Part shown: positions 45,017 through 53,716 of the stretch, piece by piece
Numbering within the stretch: position 1 is the stretch's first letter
Layout: each line of letters opens with the position of its first letter
Assembly (NCBI RefSeq): GCF_042652345.1
Contig: NZ_JBHSJJ010000018.1
Location: 59,516-123,515, forward strand
Direction: 5' to 3'
Source: Negadavirga shengliensis
GTDB lineage: Bacteria; Bacteroidota; Bacteroidia; Cytophagales; Cyclobacteriaceae
Length of the DNA: 64,000 bases
Made by a program: the position numbers and the translations under genes
The notes under the pieces: generated by a model
Databases searched by the model: none
Told to the model about the DNA's origin: nothing
What the model saw: the letters and a program-made list of their open reading frames with translations, nothing else

Positions 45017-48000
45017 ATGGGATTGATGGACCTAAGTAAAGGATTGGTGGTGGCCTGTATGGTGTTGCTCAGTTTGGGAGCCAATGCCCAGGTGGACCAA
45101 AAGGGAAGCGCAGGCCTTCTGGAAGTCCGGACGGATATTTACAAAAAACTACAGGAAAACGTCCAGCGATATACCCTTAGCAGGGAAGAAAAACTGGAGC
45201 TTGCTGAGAAATTGAATATTCCTCTTACCATCCATTTGCAGAACGATAGAATCGCCCAATTTCAATATTTGGATGAAGAAAACCATCCTGTATACTATAC
45301 AACACACAATGTCACAGCGGCCATCACGACGGGGACCAGGGCTTTGCAGCCCGGTGGAAGTTTAAATCTTAACCTTAACGGTGAGGGGATGATTGTGGGT
45401 ATTTACGACCAGACCAGACCCCGGGCAAATCACAATGAATTCGGCAACCGTGTCACGCAAGTGGATGGTTCCACTGAAACCATCAGTAACCACGCCACCC
45501 ACGTGACGGGTACCATATTAGCCAGGGGCAATAACGCCAATGCAAGAGGAATGGCCAATGCGGCAACAGGTTGGGCATTTAACTGGGATGCGGATATTTC
45601 CAAAATGATGCAGAACAGCTATGACCCCGATTTATCCCCTAACGGCCACCTCATTTCCAATCATTCATACGGCATATTGGTGGGCTGGTACAGGGACAGC
45701 AATGGAAACTGGGCCTGGGCAGGCAATGAAAGCGTCAGCCAGAGCGAAGACTACAGGTTTGGGTTTTATACCAGCAAATCCAGACAGATAGATGAATTGG
45801 CATTTTCAAAACCCTATTATACAGTGGTATGGGCTGCTGGAAACGATAGGAGCGATGTGGGGGACGGTTCCCGGGATTCAGATGGCCCGGACGATTCTAT
45901 AGGTCCCGAAGGTGTAGCCAAAAACAGCTTGACAATCGGCGCAGTCAATGGGGTCACCAATTATACAGGACCCGGATCGGTACTGATGAGCCCTTTCTCC
46001 AGTTGGGGCCCCGTGGATGACGGCAGGATCAAACCGGATTTGGTCGGTATGGGTGTAAATGTTTTCAGTACCTCCGTCATCAATGATGGTGCAGGCGACG
46101 GGTATGCCTCCCTTAGCGGAACCTCCATGGCTGCACCGAACATTTCCGGCTCACTGCTGCTGTTGCAGGAACTGTACAGAAACCGCAATGCTGGCAGATA
46201 CATGAGGTCCGCGACTTTGAAAGCCCTTTCCATCCAGACTGCCAAAGAAGCAGGGATGAATCCCGGACCGGATTATATGTATGGTTGGGGTTTGTTGGAT
46301 GCGGAAGCTGCGGCGAACCTTATTATCAATGAAGATGGCAGCTCCCGTATCATCAGAGAACTCACACTGGAAAACAATGAAGTTTACGAACTCGAGTTTA
46401 TTTCCAATGGCATAGACCCGATCAAAGCAACCATAGCTTGGACCGATCCTGCCGGATCTCCTCCTGCACCTTCCCTTAATCCTACGGACCGGATGTTGGT
46501 CAATGACCTTGACATGAGGATCGTGGATGAAGGCGGAAACACTTTTTTTCCCTGGTCACTGGATCCCAGACAAGGGGCAAGCGCTATCGCCAGTAATAGT
46601 GCTGATAATTCTCGGGACAATGTGGAACAGATAGTCATCAATGCTCCCAATCCCCAGCGTCATGTGTTGAGGATCAGTCATAAAGGAAGTTTGAGGAATA
46701 ACCGCCAACCATTCAGTTTGGTGTTTTCCGCAGGCGTATTGGACGGACAAGTCAACACCCTGTACTGGATAGGGCAGGATGGCAACTGGAATAACCCGGC
46801 AAACTGGTCGCTAAGCAATGAGGGACAAAGTGCAAATCAGTTACCCGATGAAGGAACTAGGGTGGTGATTGACCGGGCGGATGTTGCCCAGAACATTTCT
46901 CTGGATCGGGATACCCGTATCTTCAGTCTCAATATTTTCGGAAGTTCCGAAGTGGCACTGGATCTGGACGGTCACGAACTTTCCATAGAAAGCGGTTTCC
47001 GCTCAAGCAACAACCTTACGGATATCAAAAACGGTACGCTGAATTTTGTGGCCACTAACCAGAATGAAAATGTAGTCGATTTTGGTGAGGTTACCCTCTC
47101 TGATACAGATGTGAATTTCAATGAAGGAAGGTGGAGGGTTATCGCTATGCCTACCTTGCAGCATATGGAAGTGTCCGGGGCTGAAATTGATTTTGACCTG
47201 GACAGATTGGTTCTCCGGTCCCTGCGTTTAGGCGGGGATGGCCATATAAAAGGACGGTTAAATGAAATACATTTTTCTGACGGGATAGAAATGGCGGCCA
47301 CAGCAGAGGTGTCACCTGATATCCGATTCAGGTTTACAGGTAACAATGGGGTTTATGCTGACCTTGCCAACCTCCCGATAGCCGCGTTGATCAATGCAGG
47401 AAGCCAACTGCAGCTTTCCTCTTCCGGAAACATCGGTAGCCTGCAACTGAGAACGGGGGAAACGATCCTTGCCCAAGCCAACACTTCTGTGAAGCAACTC
47501 GAAATGGACCAAGGGATTACTTTGTCCATTGCGGACGGGAACAGATTAACAGTGGAGGAAGATATGACCCATCGTGAGGGCAGCGGGAACCCAACACGGA
47601 TCCGTTCCGATGGCAAGGCTATTCTCAATCATGACCTTTATAAGAAGTACTGTTTTTTGAATGTGGATATTGTAAACGTTGATCTGATAGGGGAAGCCGT
47701 TATTAATCTGGGTGCCAGCGCAGCGGTGGTCAACGGGTCCAACTGGCTGGCCATGGATTGTGACAACGTGCTTTTCGCCAACTTTGACGTCAGGTTCACC
47801 TGTGTGGGCGCGCTTACCGAGTTTGTCAACACCACTGAGGGGAACGTGACCTCATATAGGTGGAATTTCGGCAATCAGGGGACTTCCACTGAAGAAAACC
47901 CCACATTTATTTTTAGCAATGCCAGAACCTATACGGTGTCCCTGGAAGTAAGGGGACCCGGAGGAGTGATGGTGCTTGAACGACGGGTGACCATAACGCC

Positions 48001-48481
48001 CAATACCCTGGCCATACCCAATATCGTGATAAACGGGGCACAACTCACCTCGCAAGCGCCGGCATCTTTTTATCAATGGTACCGAAACGGGGAGAAAATT
48101 GATGGCGCAACCTCCCGGTCTTATCAGGTGGAGGATGGGGGCTCTTACCAGGTGGCCGTTATAGATGACCAATGCAACCGGATTTCAAATACGGTGGTTG
48201 TCTCCAGTTTGGAAAATGAACCCCTTTTGGGCAGGTTGGGATATGCCATTGGCCCCAACCCGGTTGACCGTAAAATCACGATCAATATCAACAATGCCTA
48301 CTTGGGCCCCGTCGGTTATGAACTTTATTCCAGTTCCGGGGTTTTGGTAGGCCAGTTTGAAAGGGTGAAGGACCGGCAGGAAGTCTTCCACCAATTGGAA
48401 ATTAACCAGGCAAAAGGCCTTTACCTGCTCATGATCCGGTCGGGCCGGGAAATGGTGACTTATAAGTTGATAAAGGAGTAG
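45017..48481 (+). CDS. T9SS-exported subtilisin-family (S8) serine protease
   Basis: 1154 residues. Signal peptide ending near GANAQ. S8 catalytic triad: Asp131 (GIYDQTRP), His159 (SNHATHVTGT) and Ser370 (SGTSMAAPN), plus the Asn in VWAAGNDRSD. A beta-sandwich follows (~440-580), then a long region of parallel-beta character, a PKD domain (~930-1000, SYRWNFGNQGTS), an Ig-like piece and a type A T9SS sorting domain at the end (LGYAIGPNPVDRKITININ ... GLYLLMIRSG). Only one base separates it from the lipoprotein gene, so it belongs to the SusCD operon and probably supplies peptides to it. Confidence 0.93.
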   Translation: MGLMDLSKGLVVACMVLLSLGANAQVDQKGSAGLLEVRTDIYKKLQENVQRYTLSREEKLELAEKLNIPLTIHLQNDRIAQFQYLDEENHPVYYTTHNVTAAITTGTRALQPGGSLNLNLNGEGMIVGIYDQTRPRANHNEFGNRVTQVDGSTETISNHATHVTGTILARGNNANARGMANAATGWAFNWDADISKMMQNSYDPDLSPNGHLISNHSYGILVGWYRDSNGNWAWAGNESVSQSEDYRFGFYTSKSRQIDELAFSKPYYTVVWAAGNDRSDVGDGSRDSDGPDDSIGPEGVAKNSLTIGAVNGVTNYTGPGSVLMSPFSSWGPVDDGRIKPDLVGMGVNVFSTSVINDGAGDGYASLSGTSMAAPNISGSLLLLQELYRNRNAGRYMRSATLKALSIQTAKEAGMNPGPDYMYGWGLLDAEAAANLIINEDGSSRIIRELTLENNEVYELEFISNGIDPIKATIAWTDPAGSPPAPSLNPTDRMLVNDLDMRIVDEGGNTFFPWSLDPRQGASAIASNSADNSRDNVEQIVINAPNPQRHVLRISHKGSLRNNRQPFSLVFSAGVLDGQVNTLYWIGQDGNWNNPANWSLSNEGQSANQLPDEGTRVVIDRADVAQNISLDRDTRIFSLNIFGSSEVALDLDGHELSIESGFRSSNNLTDIKNGTLNFVATNQNENVVDFGEVTLSDTDVNFNEGRWRVIAMPTLQHMEVSGAEIDFDLDRLVLRSLRLGGDGHIKGRLNEIHFSDGIEMAATAEVSPDIRFRFTGNNGVYADLANLPIAALINAGSQLQLSSSGNIGSLQLRTGETILAQANTSVKQLEMDQGITLSIADGNRLTVEEDMTHREGSGNPTRIRSDGKAILNHDLYKKYCFLNVDIVNVDLIGEAVINLGASAAVVNGSNWLAMDCDNVLFANFDVRFTCVGALTEFVNTTEGNVTSYRWNFGNQGTSTEENPTFIFSNARTYTVSLEVRGPGGVMVLERRVTITPNTLAIPNIVINGAQLTSQAPASFYQWYRNGEKIDGATSRSYQVEDGGSYQVAVIDDQCNRISNTVVVSSLENEPLLGRLGYAIGPNPVDRKITININNAYLGPVGYELYSSSGVLVGQFERVKDRQEVFHQLEINQAKGLYLLMIRSGREMVTYKLIKE

Positions 48482-48517
48482 GAATAAGTAGGTTTTGCTA
48501 TATTGGCGAATTTGGGT

Positions 48518-48880
48518 TCATGTCTTTTCGGTTTTCTTTTTTTCCATAAAGGATTTAATCAGATCCGGTACTTTTTCAAATACATTGGAAAGCATCGTAT
48601 TTCTGTGGACGCCGATGAATGAAATCTCAGCTCCCTTGGTTACAAGAAAACCTATAGGTTCAATCCCGATTCCCGCGCCGGCTCCCCCGCCTTGCCCCTT
48701 TCCTGTCTTGGGGGAGTCACCGCCTCCGCCTCCGGTGCCAAATCCCATACCTATCCTTACCACAGGTACACAGGAAAATTCCCCCAGAATGAACGGCTCT
48801 CCCATTATGGTTTCCGACTTGGCCTCCTTTTGGATAAAATCGGCAAGCTTTTCTAGTAATGTGTCAAAATTAACATCCAT
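48518..48880 (-). CDS. GerW/YtfJ-family protein
   Basis: 120 residues. Family marks: MGEPFILGEFSCVPVVRIG, the glycine-rich GFGTGGGGG and GGGAGAGIGIEPIGFLV. In Bacillus YtfJ (GerW) is a sporulation/germination protein, but the family is broad and occurs in non-spore-formers, function unknown. The upstream neighbour resembles YtfI, so the Bacillus ytfI-ytfJ pairing is conserved here. Confidence 0.88.
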   Translation of the reverse strand: MDVNFDTLLEKLADFIQKEAKSETIMGEPFILGEFSCVPVVRIGMGFGTGGGGGDSPKTGKGQGGGAGAGIGIEPIGFLVTKGAEISFIGVHRNTMLSNVFEKVPDLIKSFMEKKKTEKT

Positions 48881-48885
48881 GGCTA

Positions 48886-49395
48886 CTATTTTTTAGTTAA
48901 GAATATAATAAATGTCCAAATCAGTTTATTGAGGCGGCCTTCAATTTCCAGGTAGAAACAATTCAGGCCGTTGAAATTAACCTGTATGAAGGTTGATTTT
49001 GTGTTGAGCATAGGGATGAGGGAAAAGAAGCGGGCATTCCATGTGAAGTCGCCGCTATCAAAGGCCGCGGCCAGCTTTTTGACCTTGAAGCATTTCAATA
49101 CGCCTTTAAAAAGAAACAGCCAGGCCCGCGTGGTTCTTTTTATCATCGGTTTGCTCCCTTTTTTTCTTTTCTCTTGCTTTTTTGTCTTCCGTTTTCGACC
49201 GAAGGGAATTCTAAACCCCAGAACACTCATTTTGACAAAAGGAACTTTACCCGGATGCAGGGATATATGGAGACTTCCTGCCTGCTTAAGTTCATATAAT
49301 CCAGCGCCGGTGTCTATCCTCAGATATACCGGGACAAAAACAAGCCAAAGAATCAGGGAGCAGATTACAATCAGCAATCCAATAACAATTTCCAT
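48886..49395 (-). CDS. DUF2953/YtfI-like membrane-anchored protein
   Basis: 169 residues: N-terminal membrane helix (4-24), then GLYELKQAGSLHISLHPGK and a basic linker (KRKTKKQEKRKKGSK), another helical part and a C-terminal hydrophobic tail. Layout and the first strands recall DUF2953 (YtfI of Bacillus), which lies next to ytfJ there. Similarity is weak by eye; the five-base spacing to the GerW/YtfJ gene strengthens the call. Confidence 0.6.
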   Translation of the reverse strand: MEIVIGLLIVICSLILWLVFVPVYLRIDTGAGLYELKQAGSLHISLHPGKVPFVKMSVLGFRIPFGRKRKTKKQEKRKKGSKPMIKRTTRAWLFLFKGVLKCFKVKKLAAAFDSGDFTWNARFFSLIPMLNTKSTFIQVNFNGLNCFYLEIEGRLNKLIWTFIIFLTKK

Positions 49396-49944
49396 TCTCG
49401 TACCGGATTTTTATATCATCATGGCATCATAAAACCTCCCTCCGGTGTTGGTGCGTCAATTTCCAGCACTTTTTCCGGAAGTAATACTTACATTTTTTAT
49501 CAAGATACAGCTTCGTCTTCATGTGCGCGATGACGGCCGTTGTGCCGGATAGATGATCCTTGTCAGGGATGGTTTCTGTGTCATGCGTGCCCCTTTTTGC
49601 CTATGAAATAACGATTTGCAGACGTTTATAAGGTCAAAATCGGTTAGGGGTTATGGCTACTCTCTACTATCCCATCTGGAAGTGTCACCTAGGCGTTTAC
49701 AAGGCAGGATTTTTCCTCCCCAACTCAGTGAAATTGCGGTTTATAAAGATATCGTGAGGTAGATACAGGCTTAGACTGAAATGGGCCCACTGCCGATTCG
49801 GTGACCAGGAATTACACGAATTTACACAAACTTAATCCGTGTAATCGGTGGGCAATATCCACCAGCTTTCCAGGTCAGATGCAGCCCTGAAAAGGACAAA
49901 CGTGTTTCCAATAGCCAACCCGTGAATGTTTTTTCTTTTTTGCT
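49396..49944. other. Intergenic region without a supported gene
   Basis: About 550 bp. No frame here has the look of a coding gene. Around 49811-49849 there are inverted ATTACACG and CGTGTAAT blocks that belong to a class of dispersed repeats. No hairpin with a T-tract or riboswitch core was seen. Confidence 0.5.
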
Positions 49945-49952
49945 TAACTTTG
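49945..49952 (+). promoter_or_regulatory. Candidate -7 element for queD
   Basis: TAACTTTG, exact TAnnTTTG match, 23 bp before the queD ATG. Confidence 0.55.
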
Positions 49953-49975
49953 CAGCCTGAATTGAAAAAGAAGCA

Positions 49976-50395
49976 ATGGTACATGTCTCCCGGAAAGAGC
50001 ACTTCAATGCGGCTCATAAACTTTGGAACCCCAATTGGTCAGAGGAAAAAAACAAAGCGGTGTTCGGGCCCTGTGCCAACCAAAACTGGCACGGTCATAA
50101 TTTTGAGCTGATTGTGACCATAAAAGGCCTCCCTGATCCTGATACCGGTTTTGTGGTGGATTTAAAACAGCTGAGTATCTTGATCAGAAAAGAGATCATA
50201 GAAAAGATAGATCACAAGAACCTGAATATCGACGTACCATTCATGCAGGGAAAGATGGCCAGTTGTGAGAACCTTGTCATGGAATTTTGGAAGATATTGG
50301 AGTCTAAAATCGGTCATTTGGTCAAAGAAGGTGGCCTGTACAAGTTGACGCTGTACGAAACCCCCCGGAATTTTGTAGAGTATTATGGGGAGTAA
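49976..50395 (+). CDS. queD: 6-carboxytetrahydropterin synthase
   Basis: 139 residues. Zinc ligands His14 (NAAHKL), His39 and His41 (NWHGHNF), catalytic Cys33 (GPCANQN), and the late LYETPRNFVEY. It turns dihydroneopterin triphosphate into carboxytetrahydropterin, substrate of QueE (36972). The two queuosine genes are 12 kb apart here. Flanked on both sides by intergenic repeats. Confidence 0.94.
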   Translation: MVHVSRKEHFNAAHKLWNPNWSEEKNKAVFGPCANQNWHGHNFELIVTIKGLPDPDTGFVVDLKQLSILIRKEIIEKIDHKNLNIDVPFMQGKMASCENLVMEFWKILESKIGHLVKEGGLYKLTLYETPRNFVEYYGE

Positions 50396-50402
50396 TGATT
50401 CC

Positions 50403-50605
50403 ACCACAGAGGACACGGAGTTTACGGAGTGGTTTGGTAATGAAATTGAAGCCGGTAAACAAAGACTTAAATCACTTATTCCTTCTTTTCTCTGTGGTTA
50501 AAAAATCACCACAGAGTTACAGGAGAGATTAGTATCGGATATGATAGATAAAAAAATATAGAAGCATAAACCTCCTTTTTCTCCTTTTTTCTCTGTGGTT
50601 AAAAA
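50403..50605. repeat. Inverted ACCACAGAG repeats
   Basis: ACCACAGAG occurs at 50403-50411 and 50508-50516, its complement CTCTGTGGT at 50490-50498 and 50591-50599, the latter two each followed by TAAAAA. Two copies can form a hairpin around 50490-50516. A low-complexity dispersed repeat filling the gap between queD and lpxB; no gene. Confidence 0.6.
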
Positions 50606-50612
50606 TAAAAAC

Positions 50613-51722
50613 ATGAAAATCTACATCATAGCCGGTGAGCGTTCTGGGGATTTACATGCGTCTAATTTGATAAGTGCTTTGTCCCGCCTGGACCCATCCC
50701 TGGAGTTTAGGGGTATGGGCGGGGAATATATGGAGCAGTCCGGCTGTGTACTGGCGGCACATTATAAAGAGATCGCCCTGATGGGCTTTGTGGAAGTATT
50801 GCTGCATTTCAGGCGGGTTTTGAAATACCTGAATCTGATCAAAAAAGACATCACCGCTTTTCGTCCCGACGCCATTGTCCTGGTGGATTTTGCGGGATTC
50901 AACATGAAGATAGCCCGGTTTGCCCATGATCAGCACATTCCGGTTCATTATTATATCTCTCCCAAAGTATGGGCATGGAATCAGAAAAGGGCGTTTAAGC
51001 TAAAGAGATACATTGACAGGTTATATGCCATTCTACCGTTTGAGCCTGATTTCTTCAGGAAGTTTGACTGGGAAGTGGATTATGTGGGCAATCCCTTAAA
51101 AGACGAAATTGCCAAATTCAAGCCCAATCCGGATTTTTTGAATCGCCATCAACTCGGAAGCAAACCTATCGTGGCTTTGTTGCCCGGAAGCAGAAAGCAG
51201 GAAGTGGAAATGATGTTGAAAACAATGGTTGCGCTTAAGGAGAGAATGGATGATGTGGCTTTTGTTGTTGCTGCCGTAAGCAATTTGCCGGATGAGGTTT
51301 ATCTTCTGGCCAGGAAAGCCTCCATTCCTTTGGTGTACAACCAGACCTATGATCTTTTGGCTTATGCCAAAGCGGCTGTGGTTACTTCAGGCACAGCGAC
51401 ATTGGAAACGGCTTTGTTTGGGGTTCCCCAGTTGGTGGTCTACCGGACAAGTGCGCTTTCCTTTTACATCGCCCGGCAGCTGATCAAGGTGCCTTATATT
51501 TCACTGGTGAATCTGATAGCGGGCAGGGAGGTCGTCAAAGAGCTTATTCAGGAGGACTACCGAAATGAAGAAGTGGAAAGGGAATTGAGCCTGTTGATTA
51601 ATCATGAGGGGAGAATTCAGGATGTCAGGGCGGGTTACAATGAGGTGGAGGAGAGAATAGGGCATAAAAAAGCCTCGCAGGAAACTGCAAGGCTTATTTA
51701 TACTTCTCTTGAAAAAGCTTAA
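50613..51722 (+). CDS. lpxB: Lipid-A-disaccharide synthase
   Basis: 369 residues from the ATG at 50613; an upstream GTG at 50595 lies within a repeat. AGERSGDLHASNLI, RGMGGEYM, YISPKVWAW, LLPGSRKQEVE and SGTATLETALFG are LpxB signatures. It couples UDP-diacylglucosamine to lipid X at the inner membrane. Its 3' end contains the terminator of clpX on the opposite strand (51670-51695). Confidence 0.97.
   Translation: MKIYIIAGERSGDLHASNLISALSRLDPSLEFRGMGGEYMEQSGCVLAAHYKEIALMGFVEVLLHFRRVLKYLNLIKKDITAFRPDAIVLVDFAGFNMKIARFAHDQHIPVHYYISPKVWAWNQKRAFKLKRYIDRLYAILPFEPDFFRKFDWEVDYVGNPLKDEIAKFKPNPDFLNRHQLGSKPIVALLPGSRKQEVEMMLKTMVALKERMDDVAFVVAAVSNLPDEVYLLARKASIPLVYNQTYDLLAYAKAAVVTSGTATLETALFGVPQLVVYRTSALSFYIARQLIKVPYISLVNLIAGREVVKELIQEDYRNEEVERELSLLINHEGRIQDVRAGYNEVEERIGHKKASQETARLIYTSLEKA
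51670..51695 (-). terminator. Terminator of clpPX inside the lpxB coding end
   Basis: Eleven-base arms AAGCCTCGCAG and CTGCAAGGCTT (one mismatch) with a GAAA loop. On the minus strand the hairpin is followed by TTTTTATG, so it should end clpX transcripts; it lies in the last 18 codons of lpxB, whose stop is eight bases from the clpX stop. Confidence 0.75.
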
Positions 51723-51729
51723 CTGACGG

Positions 51730-52956
51730 CTAAGCCACCTGTAGCTTTTTGAATTTAGATTTTTCAAACTGTGTTTTGGCGTAATCCTCATCGATCACCA
51801 GGTGCTTGGCGCCCTCTTCCGAAGGCAATTCATACATGGCGTCGGTAATGATCGCCTCGCAGATTGAACGCAGCCCCCGGGCACCCAGGTTGAATTCCAC
51901 GGCCTTATCCACAATGAAATTGATGCCACTCTCCTTGAATTCCAATTCAACATCTTCCATGGCCATCAATTTGATATATTGCTTGGTCAGGGCGTTCTTG
52001 GGTTCTGTGAGTATTCTTTTCAAGGTGGCTTTGTCCAAAGGATCCAGATGGGTAAGGACCGGTAGCCTTCCGATCAGTTCCGGAATCAGACCAAAGGCCT
52101 TCAGGTCCTGAGCGGTCACATATTGCAACAGGTTGTTTCTGTCTATCATCTCCAGTTCTGATTTTTTACTGAAACCGAGAGGCTGTGTATTGAGCCTTGT
52201 TGCGATATGCCTGGTAATCCCGTCAAAGGCACCCCCGCATATAAAAAGGATGTTTTCCGTATTCACGGCTATCATTTTCTGATCAGGATGCTTGCGCCCC
52301 CCTTGGGGCGGTACATTGACAGAGGTGCCTTCCAAAAGCTTCAGCATGGCCTGCTGTACCCCCTCACCGCTCACATCTCTTGTGATGGAAGGGTTATCTG
52401 ACTTTCGGGCAATTTTATCCAATTCGTCAATGTATACGATTCCCCTTTCAGCCGCCTCAACGTTATAATCCGCTGCCTGAAGAAGCCTGGTAAGGATACT
52501 CTCTACATCTTCTCCCACATAGCCAGCTTCAGTCAATACCGTGGCATCTGCAATACAGAAAGGCACTTCGAGAATCTTGGCCAGGGTTTTGGCCAAATAG
52601 GTCTTACCCGTACCCGTATCGCCGACCATGATGATGTTGGACTTTTCGATCTTTACATCATCTTCATTCTCCTCCTTCTGTCCCAACCGCTTGTAATGGT
52701 TGTACACGGCAACCGTCAATACCTTTTTGGCCTCTTGCTGTCCGATTACATATTGGTCCAGATAAGCGGACAGTTCTTTAGGCTTTTTCAGTTTGAATTT
52801 TGGTTTTTTGCCTTGCTTTCTGGTTTTGTCTTCTTCGCCTAAAATCTGAAATGCCTGCTCTATGCAGTAATTGCAGATATGGGCTGAGATTCCTGAAACC
52901 ATCAGGTCCACGTCTTTTTTATTCCTCCCACAAAAGGAGCAAGTCACTTGCGCCAT
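51730..52956 (-). CDS. clpX: ClpX ATPase subunit of the ClpXP protease
   Basis: 408 residues. N-terminal zinc-binding domain with CSFCGR and CNYC pairs, AAA+ core with Walker A GDTGTGKTYLAKTLA, Walker B IVYIDELDKIA, pore loop in the GYVGED segment and a sensor-2 domain (ARGLRSI). It unfolds tagged substrates and feeds them to ClpP. Four bases after clpP. Confidence 0.97.
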   Translation of the reverse strand: MAQVTCSFCGRNKKDVDLMVSGISAHICNYCIEQAFQILGEEDKTRKQGKKPKFKLKKPKELSAYLDQYVIGQQEAKKVLTVAVYNHYKRLGQKEENEDDVKIEKSNIIMVGDTGTGKTYLAKTLAKILEVPFCIADATVLTEAGYVGEDVESILTRLLQAADYNVEAAERGIVYIDELDKIARKSDNPSITRDVSGEGVQQAMLKLLEGTSVNVPPQGGRKHPDQKMIAVNTENILFICGGAFDGITRHIATRLNTQPLGFSKKSELEMIDRNNLLQYVTAQDLKAFGLIPELIGRLPVLTHLDPLDKATLKRILTEPKNALTKQYIKLMAMEDVELEFKESGINFIVDKAVEFNLGARGLRSICEAIITDAMYELPSEEGAKHLVIDEDYAKTQFEKSKFKKLQVA

Positions 52957-52960
52957 CCAA

Positions 52961-53635
52961 TTAATCTTTTGCTTTCCTTATCAATACTTCATCAATCAAA
53001 CCGTATTCCTTGGCCTTTTCTGCTCTCATCCAATAATCCCGGTCTGAGTCTTTTTCAATTTGATCAATACTTTGCCCGCTATGGAGGGAAAGTATTTCGT
53101 AAAGTTCATTTCTTAATTCCAATATCTGCCTGACTGTAATTTCCATGTCCTTGGACTGCCCTTGCATGCCACCGGAAGGCTGATGTATCATAATCCTGGC
53201 ATGGGGAAGGGCCGCACGTTTTCCCGCTGCACCTCCGGCCAATAATACAGCTCCCATAGAGGCAGCCAGGCCGGTACATATGGTACCCACATCAGGACTA
53301 ATATATTGCATCGTGTCATAAATTCCAAGCCCGGCATAAACCGACCCCCCCGGACTGTTGACATACAATAATATATCCTTTTTGGAATCAGTAGACTCCA
53401 AAAACAACAGCTGGGCCGTGATGATGTTGGCGATATGGTCATCTACACCTGTTCCTAAAAATATGATCCTGTCCATGATCAGCCTGGAAAAAACATCAAT
53501 TTCCCGGAAATTTGTCGGTCTTTCTTCAATGACAGACCGGGTCATGTTTTCCACAAACTGGGTGTATTGGTCGAAAGTATTTCCACTGATACCCCTATGC
53601 TGGACAGCGTATTTTCTTAATTCTTCTTTATTCAT
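52961..53635 (-). CDS. clpP: ClpP protease subunit
   Basis: 224 residues. Ser126 in AASMGAV and His151 in MIHQPSGG, with the Asp near 198-200 (DSDRDYW), form the triad; SPGGSVYAGLGIYDTM is the family oligomerisation/substrate stretch. First gene of clpP-clpX. Confidence 0.97.
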   Translation of the reverse strand: MNKEELRKYAVQHRGISGNTFDQYTQFVENMTRSVIEERPTNFREIDVFSRLIMDRIIFLGTGVDDHIANIITAQLLFLESTDSKKDILLYVNSPGGSVYAGLGIYDTMQYISPDVGTICTGLAASMGAVLLAGGAAGKRAALPHARIMIHQPSGGMQGQSKDMEITVRQILELRNELYEILSLHSGQSIDQIEKDSDRDYWMRAEKAKEYGLIDEVLIRKAKD

Positions 53636-53660
53636 TTTTTTATTGTTTACAAGATCGTTA

Positions 53661-53668
53661 CAAAAATA
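53661..53668 (-). promoter_or_regulatory. Candidate -7 element for clpPX
   Basis: Minus-strand TATTTTTG, exact TAnnTTTG match, 25 bp before the clpP ATG. It directly abuts the tig terminator. Confidence 0.6.
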
Positions 53669-53669
53669 A

Positions 53670-53695
53670 AAAAAGCCCTTAGAAAAGGACTTTTT
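53670..53695 (-). terminator. Terminator of tig
   Basis: Arms AAAAAGCCCTT and AAGGACTTTTT (one mismatch) around AGAA, with a T-tract on the minus strand, 22 bp after the tig stop. Confidence 0.7.
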
Positions 53696-53716
53696 AAAAA
53701 CAAATAAATAAGGTTT

